The notes: generated by a model not told the origin, from the sequence alone. DNA of 60,936 nucleotides from JBBRNH01 sp038230415 (GCA_038230415.1 JBBRNH010000025.1:1-60936), one strand, 5' to 3'; counted from the first letter of the stretch, positions 34,574 through 42,756 are shown. Program-made: numbers and translations.

Positions 34574-35179
34574 TTACCGGGCAGCAAACACGGCCTGCAA
34601 CGGCACGGCCAAATTCGGGAAGATGACACAGGCCAGTATTTCGTCGCTCACATAAATAGTGGCGGGGCTATAAACCTCGGCTTCGGTGAGGTGAAACTGA
34701 AACGCGTTTTCGTGTTCAGGGTCAAGAATCCAGTATTCCCGAACGCCGTTTTCTTCGTACAGCAGTTTCTTGGTCTTCATTTCCTTAGTCGAATTGCCGG
34801 GTGACAGAATCTCGATCACCAAATCGGGCGCACCGAAGCAGCCCTGATCGTCTAGCTTAGCTTCGTCGCAGATGATGCAGATGTCGGGCTGAACCACTGA
34901 ATACACCTCGCGGTTGGCTTTTACGGATTTACGTTTGTCATACAGCCGGACATCAAACGGAGCCGCGTAGAAATTGCAGGTGTGGTTTTGGAAATGATTA
35001 AAGAACAGTCCGTTCAGTTCCCTTGACATTCCCTGATGCCGCCGACTGGGGGCTGCCATCGGGAAAATACGCCCCTTGATGAGTTCAACGGTTTGGTCGA
35101 ACTGCCACGTCAGGTAATCGGCGTAAGAATACAGACCGTTGGTAAGGTCAAGTTGGGATAGGCTAACGATGGGTTCCAT
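34574..35179 (-). CDS. Uma2-family putative restriction endonuclease
   Basis: 201-residue second Uma2 protein of the window, with the PD-(D/E)XK arrangement visible: RRHQGMSRELNGLF near 46-59, catalytic VQPDICIICDEAKL (Asp near 98), GAPDLVIEILSPGNSTKEM with the Glu near 117, and LLYEENGVREYWILDPE. It is more canonical than the copy at 12435. It stands 32 nt behind the CDF gene start and is transcribed the same way. The start at 35179 (MEPIVSLSQ) is favoured over the ATG at 35242. Role unknown; not part of a recognisable restriction-modification pair. Confidence 0.82.
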   Translation of the reverse strand: MEPIVSLSQLDLTNGLYSYADYLTWQFDQTVELIKGRIFPMAAPSRRHQGMSRELNGLFFNHFQNHTCNFYAAPFDVRLYDKRKSVKANREVYSVVQPDICIICDEAKLDDQGCFGAPDLVIEILSPGNSTKEMKTKKLLYEENGVREYWILDPEHENAFQFHLTEAEVYSPATIYVSDEILACVIFPNLAVPLQAVFAAR

Positions 35180-35322
35180 TTGCGTTGGTTTTTGTGCAAA
35201 TTTACCAAAGAAGGACGGCCTTTGCACATTCAATGCAGCCACCCAAGCCGACCTATTTTGAAAACAATAGCGTTGTACCAGCCAAATGAGACTCAGTGGT
35301 TTGACTTTAAAATACGCCTGAC

Positions 35323-35538
35323 ATGAACAATGAACGATTAGTCGAACAACTCGTCCGGTATGTGTTGGATGCAGACGGAAAACTGTTCGTTATCGAGAAC
35401 GTACCGGCACGAGTCAATACCGAAACGGGTGAGCAGTTTTTCGCGCCGAAAACCGTCGAACGTATCCAGCAAACCTTATTGGCCCGTTCGTCTCCGGGTC
35501 GGGTTATCGAAACGCTGGTGTACGAGTTTGCTGCGTAA
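35323..35538 (+). CDS. YgiT/MqsA-type zinc-finger-like small protein lacking the cysteines
   Basis: 71-residue protein. Its core FVIENVPARVNTETGEQFFA matches the C-terminal half of YgiT-type (MqsA-like) antitoxin zinc fingers, where the motif normally reads 'ENVPA-x-VCxxCGE-x-Y'; here both Cys positions are changed (VNTETGE), and no CxxC is present upstream. It is thus a zinc-less variant. Such proteins usually follow a DUF4258-type toxin gene; none fits in the 143-nt gap upstream. It could be an orphan antitoxin or a small DNA-binding remnant. Confidence 0.6.
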   Translation: MNNERLVEQLVRYVLDADGKLFVIENVPARVNTETGEQFFAPKTVERIQQTLLARSSPGRVIETLVYEFAA

Positions 35539-35597
35539 TGCGCGTGTTCTTCATAAAACCGTAACATTCGGCGTAAAGACGTAACAGAGTAGGTCTC

Positions 35598-35605
35598 TAC
35601 ATTTG
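35598..35605 (+). promoter_or_regulatory. Candidate -7 promoter element of the beta-propeller/phosphoesterase gene
   Basis: TACATTTG at 35598-35605 matches TAnnTTTG exactly, 26 nt before the start codon at 35632. No good TTG lies at the -33 distance, so this is a weak call. Confidence 0.35.
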
Positions 35606-35631
35606 TACGATAACCAAACCGACTCCGTGTT

Positions 35632-38097
35632 ATGTCTCGTACTGTTCTCCTTCTCACGCTTTGCCTGTGTAGCATCGTCACATTGGCGCAATCGCCCCGG
35701 CCCGCAGCCGCCCGCGCTGCCAACCGCGCCAACCCAATGGCCGCACTCGAAGCCAGCCGGGTGATGCTGCCCAACGGCTGGAGCCTGACCCCCGCTGGCC
35801 GCTCGCTGAATCTGAACGATTTGCCCCTGAATATGGCCGTGTCGCCCGATGGCCGACGCATTGCCATCACCAACAACGGCCAAAGCACCCAGAGTATTCA
35901 ACTCGTGGACGTGCAGAGCGAGAAACTCCTCAGCACCATCACCATCGCCAAAGCCTGGGTCGGTATCAAGTTCAGCCCCGACCGTGGCGACGGACCGGGA
36001 AAACGGGTGTATGCGTCGGGCAGTAACAACAATAACATCCTGGTTTACAGCACCGAGGGCGATAAACTCACCGCCGTTGATACGATTTCGCTCGGCAAAC
36101 CGCTCCCCAACCGGATGTGGGTAGCGGGTATCGAACTCGACAAAACGGGACAAACGCTTTTTGCCGTTACCAAAGACGACAGCACCCTGCACGTGGTGAA
36201 TGTGGCAACGGGCGAGGTGCAGAAGCGCGTTAAACTCCCCGCCGACCCGTACACTGTGTTGCGGTCTCCGGCAGATAACAACCTCTATATCAGTATCTGG
36301 GGCGGTGAGCAGATCGCTATTTATGACCCGGAGCAGGGGCAGCTTATTGGCAGTATCCCGACGGGCAGCCACCCCAACGACCTGCTGTTCTCGAAAGACG
36401 GGCATTATCTGTTTTCGGCCAATGCCAACGACAACACCGTGACCGTGATTGATGCCACCCAACGGCGGGTATTGGAGACCCTCAACACGGCCCTCTTCCC
36501 GGATGCCCCGGCGGGCAGCACACCCAACGGCCTCGCGCTCTCGCCCGACGAAAAAACGCTTTATATCGCCAACGCCGACAATAACTGTCTGGCCGTGTTC
36601 GACGTGAGCAAGCCGGGCCGCAGCCGGTCGTTAGGATTTGTGCCAACGGGCTGGTATCCGACATCGGTGAAGGTGGTGGGTAAGAAGTTGTTCGTGACCA
36701 ACGGCAAAGGCATGAGTTCGCGGGCCAACCCCGGCGGCCCCAACCCGTTGAAAGGACGGGGCAACCCCGACCAGTACAGTGGCGGAATGTTTAAAGGCAC
36801 GTTGTCTATGATGGAACTGCCAACGGCGGCACAGTTAACGGCTTACACACCAATGGTTTACCGAAACACGCCCTATACCAAAGCCCGCGAACTAAACGCC
36901 ATCGGTGACGCTAATAATTGGAATGCCGCATCACCCATCCCAAGAAAAGTTGGCGATAAAAGCCCGATCAACTACGTGTTTTACATCATCAAAGAAAACC
37001 GCACCTACGATCAGGTTTTTGGCGATATGAAGGGTGGTAACGGCGACACAACGCTGTGTTTGTTTCCCGAAAAAATTACGCCCAACCAGCACGCTTTAGC
37101 CCGCGATTATGTACTGCTTGATAATTTTTACGTGGATGCCGAAGTCAGTGCCGACGGCCACAACTGGAGCATGGCCGCTTACGCAACGGATTATGTCGAG
37201 AAAATCTGGCCCATGAGCTACGGCGGTCGGGGTGGCACCTACGATTTTGAAGGCAGCCGTCCGGCGGCTTATCCCAAAAAAGGATTCATCTGGGATCAGT
37301 GCAAACGGGCCGGGGTCAGCTACCGCAGCTACGGCGAGTTTGAGGCTTATTCTTACAAAAAGAACTCAGCGTTGGCCGGTCATTTCGCTACAAACTACCC
37401 CGATTATGACCTGCGCGTTCGGGATACATTGCGCGTCGAAATCTGGAAAAAAGAACTGGACTCACTCGTTGCCATTAACGCCGTGCCGCGTTTCAACACC
37501 GTCAGGCTCGGCAACAACCACACCAGCGGGGCCAGACTTGGTGCGCCCACGCCCTTTGCCCACGTTGCCGATAATGATTTGGCCGTTGGCAAATTCGTGG
37601 ATTATCTCTCGCACAGCCCCATCTGGGCCGAATCAGCGGTGTTTGTCCTGGAAGACGATGCCCAGAACGGCCCCGACCACGTGGACGCGCACCGTTCGCC
37701 CGCGCTCGTGATTAGCCCCTACACCAGGCGCAACCACGTTGAACACACGATGTACTCAACCTCCGGGATGCTCCGCACGATGGAACTGATTCTGGGTCTG
37801 CCGCCGATGAGCCAGTACGACGCAGCCGCCACGCCGATGTTTGCCTGTTTTACCAACACGCCCAACAACACGCCCTACATTCACAAGCGCATCCCGGCGG
37901 TGGACATGGAGGCCAAAAATACCGCCTGGAACGGCCCGGCCCGCAAGTCTGCCGAATTTGACCTGCGTTACGCCGATACCATCAACGACGATGATTTCAA
38001 CGAGGTGATCTGGATGGCGGTGAAAGGCGAGAACGCAAAAATGCCCGCACCCAAGCGGGGTGCGTGGCTGCGGATACCGGAAAAAGACGACGATTAA
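35632..38097 (+). CDS. YncE-type beta-propeller fused to alkaline-phosphatase-superfamily phosphoesterase
   Basis: 821-residue secreted protein. Signal peptide MSRTVLLLTLCLCSIVTLAQ; residues about 50-400 carry YVTN/YncE-like propeller blades (NMAVSPDGRRIAITNNGQST, SHPNDLLFSKDGHYLFSAN, SPDEKTLYIANADNNCLAVF); residues about 440-780 are a phosphoesterase domain (YIIKENRTYDQVFGDMKGG, VDAEVSADGHNWSMAAY, EDDAQNGPDHVDAHRSP) related to phospholipase-C-like AlkP enzymes. The arrangement occurs as a bifunctional protein in Bacteroidota; substrate unknown. The stop overlaps the convergent HerA-like gene by 4 nt and its likely terminator is inside that gene. Confidence 0.87.
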   Translation: MSRTVLLLTLCLCSIVTLAQSPRPAAARAANRANPMAALEASRVMLPNGWSLTPAGRSLNLNDLPLNMAVSPDGRRIAITNNGQSTQSIQLVDVQSEKLLSTITIAKAWVGIKFSPDRGDGPGKRVYASGSNNNNILVYSTEGDKLTAVDTISLGKPLPNRMWVAGIELDKTGQTLFAVTKDDSTLHVVNVATGEVQKRVKLPADPYTVLRSPADNNLYISIWGGEQIAIYDPEQGQLIGSIPTGSHPNDLLFSKDGHYLFSANANDNTVTVIDATQRRVLETLNTALFPDAPAGSTPNGLALSPDEKTLYIANADNNCLAVFDVSKPGRSRSLGFVPTGWYPTSVKVVGKKLFVTNGKGMSSRANPGGPNPLKGRGNPDQYSGGMFKGTLSMMELPTAAQLTAYTPMVYRNTPYTKARELNAIGDANNWNAASPIPRKVGDKSPINYVFYIIKENRTYDQVFGDMKGGNGDTTLCLFPEKITPNQHALARDYVLLDNFYVDAEVSADGHNWSMAAYATDYVEKIWPMSYGGRGGTYDFEGSRPAAYPKKGFIWDQCKRAGVSYRSYGEFEAYSYKKNSALAGHFATNYPDYDLRVRDTLRVEIWKKELDSLVAINAVPRFNTVRLGNNHTSGARLGAPTPFAHVADNDLAVGKFVDYLSHSPIWAESAVFVLEDDAQNGPDHVDAHRSPALVISPYTRRNHVEHTMYSTSGMLRTMELILGLPPMSQYDAAATPMFACFTNTPNNTPYIHKRIPAVDMEAKNTAWNGPARKSAEFDLRYADTINDDDFNEVIWMAVKGENAKMPAPKRGAWLRIPEKDDD

Positions 38098-39671
38098 ATC
38101 AGTTTCCGAACCTGCACAATTTTGTATCGCTTACCCAAACCCAACGCCACAGCCGTTGGGTTTTTTAGTAGCACCTGCCCTTTTTTGAGATTGCCGATAA
38201 CCTCTTTCAACTCCTGAAATTCACGCCCACTGACCCCGAACAAATCGCGTAACACACTGTCGTTCAGTGTCTGCTGTTTCATCAGTAGCGGGTACTGGGC
38301 ATTCGCCAGAAAATCGAAGTGGTCACTTTTGTAGCTGTTCATGCTCTGCGTGGCTAAGATAATGCTCAGGCCTTTGTTACGCCCAACGGCGATCAAGTCT
38401 CGCAACGGGCGGTTGTCGAAATCGAGCATATAGTGGGCTTCATCAATAATGGTGAAATGCCGGAGTTCGACACAGTCGTCCGAAACAGCCTGTTTCGGCA
38501 AGCGTTCGTAGAGGGTATTTAGTTTCGAGATCACGAAATACACAATCGCTTTGGCAATTGGCCCGTCTTTGGGGAAGCCCGCCAGGTTGATAAAATAACT
38601 CTCGCCGATGAGGTCAACGGTATCATTTTTGGCGAATAAGTTGGCCCGGATGAGTTGTTTCAAAACCGCCGTAACGCTGTCTTCTTTGCCGGGATTTTGG
38701 GCTGCGTATGCGTGCAGAATACGCTCAAAATCAATGGGTTTGCTCTGCGTCTGTCCGTAGGCTTCAATCACGGCGGTAGTTAGCCGTTCGCTCATTCGGG
38801 CCGAGATGTTGGTTCGGTCAATGGCGCAGAGGGCGGTGGCGAGTTCGGTGGCGTAGTTGTTGATCTCGTTCTGGCTGCGGTTGCGGAAGTCTTTGAAAGG
38901 CGAAAACGGCAAGGGCCGCTCCAATGGGTTGAGCAGGGCCGCGCCCGTAACCTCAAACAGGCCGAGCCAGGCGCGGTTGGCCGGATCAGAAAACTCGCCT
39001 TTGTAATCGAAAAACAGGAAATTAACCGGGTGTGCGCTCTCCACCGATGCCTGCCGGAGTTCCTGAATCAGCACCGCCAGCAGGTTTGATTTGCCCTGCC
39101 CGGTGGTGCCGGCAATGAGCATCTGGGTGTTGGCAATGTCGCGCCCGTTAAGGTCGAGCCGGGCCGGGATATCGTCTTCATACACACCGAGCAACACGTC
39201 AAGCCGGGGAATGCCACCCGTGGCTCCGCCTTTGCCCGCACCCGGATTGTGGCGTAAATAATCGGTGAGGTGGTCGGCGGTGAGCAGGTAGTCGCAGCCG
39301 CGCAGCATCTCGAAATTGATGATTTTACTTTTCAGGGCTACGTTGTCCCAGTCTACCGGCAGGTGCTGATAGCGCAGGTGGAGCAGTGCCGACCACAATG
39401 CCTGGAGGTTGTTGCGGCTGAAGGTGGTGTCGTGAATGTGATTACCTCCCGAAATCAGCCGCAGGTTTTCAATGCCGGGCAAGTGCCGCTCGTCGGTCAG
39501 GCTCAGGCCCGTCAGCAACACCAATCGCTGCACGAGGTTGTTGGAAACAGTTACGGGCCGGGCGTTGCCAGTTTGTTGGGGTAGGTTCAGGGCTTCTTCG
39601 AGCCGTTCTTTGAGTTGGGCCACGCGCTCGCCGAGGGCTTCGGCAGTACGGATGCTGGACAGATAAATCAT
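38094..39671 (-). CDS. HerA-like ATPase with possible DndE-like N-terminal domain
   Basis: 525-residue hexameric-type ATPase of the HerA/FtsK (DUF87) class, last gene of the defence operon. Seen: Walker A AGTTGQGKSNLL near 185-196, FDYKGEFSD near 220, Walker B FTIIDEAHYML and the sensor ILATQSMNSY. The N-terminal 105 residues (MIYLSSIRTAEALGERVAQL...) resemble DndE in layout (an 'IRTS-x-LK' opening and helices) but this is a tentative match. HerA-like ATPases act as DNA translocases in several defence systems (for example DptH). It follows the DndD-like gene by 2 nt, so they are certainly coupled. Confidence 0.8.
   Translation of the reverse strand: MIYLSSIRTAEALGERVAQLKERLEEALNLPQQTGNARPVTVSNNLVQRLVLLTGLSLTDERHLPGIENLRLISGGNHIHDTTFSRNNLQALWSALLHLRYQHLPVDWDNVALKSKIINFEMLRGCDYLLTADHLTDYLRHNPGAGKGGATGGIPRLDVLLGVYEDDIPARLDLNGRDIANTQMLIAGTTGQGKSNLLAVLIQELRQASVESAHPVNFLFFDYKGEFSDPANRAWLGLFEVTGAALLNPLERPLPFSPFKDFRNRSQNEINNYATELATALCAIDRTNISARMSERLTTAVIEAYGQTQSKPIDFERILHAYAAQNPGKEDSVTAVLKQLIRANLFAKNDTVDLIGESYFINLAGFPKDGPIAKAIVYFVISKLNTLYERLPKQAVSDDCVELRHFTIIDEAHYMLDFDNRPLRDLIAVGRNKGLSIILATQSMNSYKSDHFDFLANAQYPLLMKQQTLNDSVLRDLFGVSGREFQELKEVIGNLKKGQVLLKNPTAVALGLGKRYKIVQVRKLI
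38138..38166 (+). terminator. Intrinsic terminator of the phosphoesterase gene, embedded in the HerA-like CDS
   Basis: AACCCAACG (38138-38146), 7-nt loop, CGTTGGGTT (38154-38162) and a T run to 38166: a perfect 9-bp stem and U-tract, 40 nt downstream of the phosphoesterase stop. On the other strand it encodes residues KNPTAVALGLG of the HerA-like protein, so one sequence serves both. Confidence 0.6.
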
Positions 39672-39673
39672 GG

Positions 39674-41698
39674 TCAGATGGAGGTGGTGGCGGTTAATGA
39701 CTGACCGAAATAGCCGGTCTCGACCTTCGTTTGCTGGCTAAACCGATCCCGGACCAGCGTGTAGGTTCGGCTGATGAACGATTCAAGGGCTTTGTACTCC
39801 TTGTTGAGCCGGATTTCTTCATCCGAACTCAATAAAATGGTCTGGCTCGACAGGTCGGGGAAATAATTCTCGACAATGGCTTCGCGCGTTTCGGAGCTAA
39901 ACACGCCCATCACCGTGTCAATCATCACGGGCGGGTCGTAGTCACCGGCATCGTGCAGGGCTTTGAGCAGCACCTGAATCACAACCTGCTTGGAGGCCGT
40001 GTTTAACTGGCTGAGGTAAATCTCGTTACCGGCCACGTGATACAGCCGGAAGGTCAGGTCGCGCAGGTCTTCCGAGAGTTCGACCCGTTCGATTACGTCG
40101 CGGTAGGCCACGAGGTTCTTGTTGAGGTCAGTCTTCATGCGGGTTTCGATGTCCTGTTTTTTGGCCCGGAGGAGTTCGTTGGCGGTTTGTTCAAAAAACG
40201 GTTTCAAGCGTTTCAGGGTCTCGAAACGCGGGTCGGGTTCGTCCTGCATCTGAATATCGAACTGCACAATTTTCCGCTCGACGGTCTGCCGCTCCTGCTC
40301 CAGCCGGGCCATCTCGGTTTCGATGCGCCGGGTTTCGGTTTCGTTGGCCTCGTAGGCCCGCAGCAGCGTATAGTCTTTGCCCACAGTACGGGCTTTTAGT
40401 TCTTCGATCTGCCCGTGCAATTTTGGCAACTGACTGATAACCAGCGAAATATCGGCTTGCTGGGCGGCTAAACCCGCAAACGGATTGGTGTAGGCAGTCT
40501 GGACCAGGGTTTCCAACGCCCGGAGTTCGGCCACGTCGAGGAGGAGCGCGTCGGGCCGGGCGGGTTCGGTAGCGGGCAGCGCGGCCAGCACCGCCCCGGC
40601 CAGTGTCGGCACGTCAACCGGGCCGGTGAGCGAGCCGCTTTTTTGCAACTGGTTCACCAACAGCCACGTCACGCGCTCAACCTGTTCGGGGCGCAGGCTG
40701 GCGGGCGTGTTTTGAGCATCGGTTTGGGCCGCGAGCAGCAGCGATACCTCAGCCCGGAACGCGTCGGCCAGGCGGGGCAGGCCTACGTGGGCTTCCAGGT
40801 TTTTGATGAAGCCGTCGGTCTGGGTCAGGTAGGCGGCTTCGCGGTCGGCAGTGGCCTGGGTCTGGCGGTTGAGTTCATCAATGCGGGTTTTAAGAGCTGT
40901 TTCCTGATTCAGCCCCGCTTTCAGGCTGTTGTAGAGGTCGCGGTTTTGCACGGCGTAGGTCAGGGCTTCGGTGCGCTCGTCGGTCAGGCGGGTGAGTTCA
41001 GCGTCAAAACCGCGTTTTTGCTCGACCAGCGCGAGGTATTCCTGTTTTTCTTTCTCTACCTTCAACCGCTGGGCGGTCCAGTCCTGGGTTACGGTTTCGG
41101 CGGCCCGCGCCAGGCGCAGGTACTTGTCGAACCCCATCACGTTTTCGATGTTTTCGCGGATCACCCGGTTCAGCCCGCCCGTTGCGTCTTCTTTGAGCAG
41201 TTTGCCCGCTTCCATCGCATCAAACAAAAAATACCGGCTCAGTTCGCGGGGCAGGTTGGCCTTGATAATTTTATCGACCTGCCGCTGCTGCTCGGCCCGC
41301 TGCGAGACGGGCGTGGCCGTGCCATACTGAAAAATGCTGCCGTCCATATTCAGTTTCACCGACTCAACGGGTTTCTGTTCGCTGTTGAGGGCATACGTCC
41401 GGGTCAATACGTACTGCTGGGTCTGGCTCAGGACTTGCCCCGAAAACTGGATTTCGAGCGTTATTTTCTGATTGCCAACCTCGGTGATGCCCGCGTTGAG
41501 GAGTTCGCGAAACCGCCCCGCCGACGGAATCACCAAGCCATATAAAGCACCGTAAATAGCCTCGAACAAAGTGGTTTTGCCGCCCCCGTTGGCCCCGCCA
41601 ATCAGGATGATGGGCCGGGTCGGGTCGGCCACGCTCAGGTCAAGGTCGAGCGTGCGGTAGGTTTTGAAGTGCTGGGCGCGGATGCGTTTGATGAGCAT
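39674..41698 (-). CDS. DndD-like SMC-type ATPase
   Basis: 674-residue ATPase of the SMC/Rad50/DndD class. Seen: MLIKRIRAQHFKTYRTLDLD opening, Walker A GGANGGGKTTL near 34-44, FLFDAMEAGKL near 160, a long coiled coil (about 195-320 and 405-500), and the C-terminal VMIDTVMGVFSSETRE with TILLSSDEEIRLN. The signature motif is degenerate: QLNTASKQVVIQVLLKAL, against LSAGEKQ in typical members. In Dnd systems DndD gives ATP-driven DNA handling for phosphorothioation; DndA and DndC are absent here, so it probably serves the methylation-based system encoded upstream. An earlier ATG at 41779 is rejected because it lies in a REP-like repeat. Confidence 0.82.
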   Translation of the reverse strand: MLIKRIRAQHFKTYRTLDLDLSVADPTRPIILIGGANGGGKTTLFEAIYGALYGLVIPSAGRFRELLNAGITEVGNQKITLEIQFSGQVLSQTQQYVLTRTYALNSEQKPVESVKLNMDGSIFQYGTATPVSQRAEQQRQVDKIIKANLPRELSRYFLFDAMEAGKLLKEDATGGLNRVIRENIENVMGFDKYLRLARAAETVTQDWTAQRLKVEKEKQEYLALVEQKRGFDAELTRLTDERTEALTYAVQNRDLYNSLKAGLNQETALKTRIDELNRQTQATADREAAYLTQTDGFIKNLEAHVGLPRLADAFRAEVSLLLAAQTDAQNTPASLRPEQVERVTWLLVNQLQKSGSLTGPVDVPTLAGAVLAALPATEPARPDALLLDVAELRALETLVQTAYTNPFAGLAAQQADISLVISQLPKLHGQIEELKARTVGKDYTLLRAYEANETETRRIETEMARLEQERQTVERKIVQFDIQMQDEPDPRFETLKRLKPFFEQTANELLRAKKQDIETRMKTDLNKNLVAYRDVIERVELSEDLRDLTFRLYHVAGNEIYLSQLNTASKQVVIQVLLKALHDAGDYDPPVMIDTVMGVFSSETREAIVENYFPDLSSQTILLSSDEEIRLNKEYKALESFISRTYTLVRDRFSQQTKVETGYFGQSLTATTSI

Positions 41699-41725
41699 CG
41701 GTTTTCTGTTTTGTGTTTTCTGTGT

Positions 41726-41847
41726 GTAGAGACGCGATACTTCGCGTCTCACCGCCGGAGAGTATTTGTATCGGCACACCTGCCGGGGGTGTTGCCGCCG
41801 GGGGTGTTCCTGCCGGGGGATGAGACGCGAGGTATCGCGTCTCTACA
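41726..41847. repeat. REP-like inverted pair with 15-bp units, before the DndD-like gene
   Basis: REP 41726-41759 (GTAGAGACGCGATACTTCGC then GTCTCACCGCCGG) and an inverted REP 41821-41847 (TGAGACGCGAGGTATCGCGT then CTCTACA) bracket tandem 15-bp units of the form CCTGCCGGGGGTGTT (three diverged copies, 41787-41818). It separates the RAYT and DndD-like genes; the right-hand copy contains the RAYT stop codon (41843-41845). Same architecture as the elements at 42223, 45447, 47016 and 47367. Confidence 0.85.
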
Positions 41848-42541
41848 TATATATTCCCTGCTCGTTGTGTAGGTCATTATGCCAATTGATAGGATTATTT
41901 TCGATGTATTGCCGAATACGGTTTAATTCATCGTCGTTCCGAATAACGCGGTCGTAATAACGAGGTTGCCAACTAAACTCGATACGGGTAGTGGTGGCAT
42001 ATGCTTTTACGGCCGATTTAAATCCCCGAATTATAGATGCCATGTTCTGGCTTTGTGGCCCAAAGGTGCCGGGTTTCCAGTCAATATAATCCGGTTTATC
42101 AATCCAGATTATACCATGTAAATGATTTGGCATCAGTTGAAATGCGTCGAGATGCACAAACGGAAAGAAAGTCGGAATCATAGACCAGCAGTCGACGGCC
42201 CGTTTCCCAATTTCGGTCACCCGTAGAGACGCGATACCTCGCGTCTCACCGCCGGATGGTACAAACCCGGATGGTTCACCGCCGGATGGTACAAACCCGG
42301 ATGGTACAAACCCGGATGGTACAGACCCGGATGGTGATTGGACTGGAGGGATTTGTATCGGCGTACCTACCGGGAGATGAGACGCGAAGTGTCGCGTCTC
42401 TACGGTGGGGATAGCGCCGAAAAAATGCTGTCGGTTCTGGGTACAGATCGTGATGAAATACATACCGCTCGAACCGTAATCATAACCGGCCAGCCGCGCC
42501 GAAGGAATACGGTAACGGCCCTGAAATTTCTCCTCACTCAT
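41843..42541 (-). CDS. REP-associated tyrosine transposase (RAYT/IS200-like Y1), interrupted in frame by its own repeat element
   Basis: 232-residue protein. Seen: SEEKFQGRYRIPSARLAGYD opening, MYFITICTQNRQHFFGAI near 27-44, the HUH motif LMPNHLHGIIW (His140, His142) and catalytic-tyrosine region WQPRYYDRVIRNDDELNRI with Tyr195/196, ending RQYIENNPINWHN. Residues about 46-106 are not family sequence: they are a translated repeat element (VETRHFAS, then PSGSV/PSGFV/PSGGE pentapeptides, then ETRGIASL). The reading frame is kept, so the protein may still fold with a 61-residue loop or may be inactive. It starts in a 4-nt overlap with the 72-aa gene and ends in a REP copy. Y1 transposases of this type process REP hairpins. 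Confidence 0.85.
   Translation of the reverse strand: MSEEKFQGRYRIPSARLAGYDYGSSGMYFITICTQNRQHFFGAIPTVETRHFASHLPVGTPIQIPPVQSPSGSVPSGFVPSGFVPSGGEPSGFVPSGGETRGIASLRVTEIGKRAVDCWSMIPTFFPFVHLDAFQLMPNHLHGIIWIDKPDYIDWKPGTFGPQSQNMASIIRGFKSAVKAYATTTRIEFSWQPRYYDRVIRNDDELNRIRQYIENNPINWHNDLHNEQGIYM
42223..42404. repeat. REP-like inverted pair with 15-bp units, inside the RAYT gene
   Basis: REP 42223-42255 (GTAGAGACGCGATACCTCGC...) and inverted REP 42378-42404 (TGAGACGCGAAGTGTCGCGT...) enclose five consecutive 15-bp units from 42254 to 42328 (GGATGGTACAAACCC, with variants TTCACCGCC and ACAGACCC in place of the last bases) plus a degenerate tail. The element length, 182 bp plus one target base, keeps the RAYT frame. 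Confidence 0.88.
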
Positions 42542-42756
42542 CGGATTTTTCCCACCGCTTTTTCAATAATTTTCTCAACCTGTTTGGCCCCAAATTCGTC
42601 GCCCTGCTGAATCCGGTCTTCGTGGTATCGTTTCAGGATGTCGTCTTTGAGCCAGTCGAAATCCAGATTGTGGGCCGCGCATACGGTCTCGATCAGGGGC
42701 AGGTCGTCTTTTCGGATGCCGTAATGGACGAAGGTTGCGTCTATACCTTTTTTCAT
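42538..42756 (-). CDS. 72-residue defence-operon small protein
   Basis: Small acidic-basic protein beginning MKKGIDATFVHYGIRKDDLP and ending EKIIEKAVGKIR, largely helical by composition. It sits between res and the RAYT gene and ends in a 4-nt overlap (ATGA) with the latter. I recall similar small proteins recurring next to DndD-like and type III-like genes in Bacteroidota, annotated as DNA-modification-system-associated small proteins; that memory is not verified here. It could be a regulator or an accessory subunit. No catalytic motif is visible. Confidence 0.7.
   Translation of the reverse strand: MKKGIDATFVHYGIRKDDLPLIETVCAAHNLDFDWLKDDILKRYHEDRIQQGDEFGAKQVEKIIEKAVGKIR

Noticed and set aside
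35551..36462. A 303-codon open frame on the minus strand opposite the beta-propeller gene
   Set aside because: Antisense shadow of a strongly supported secreted protein gene; no motifs.
40643..41545. A 300-codon open frame on the plus strand opposite the DndD-like gene
   Set aside because: Shadow of a coiled-coil ATPase gene with a biased composition; no independent evidence.
38094..41698. A complete Dnd phosphorothioation system
   Set aside because: Only DndD-like and perhaps DndE-like parts are seen; no cysteine desulfurase (DndA), PAPS-reductase-like DndC or DndB is present in the window.
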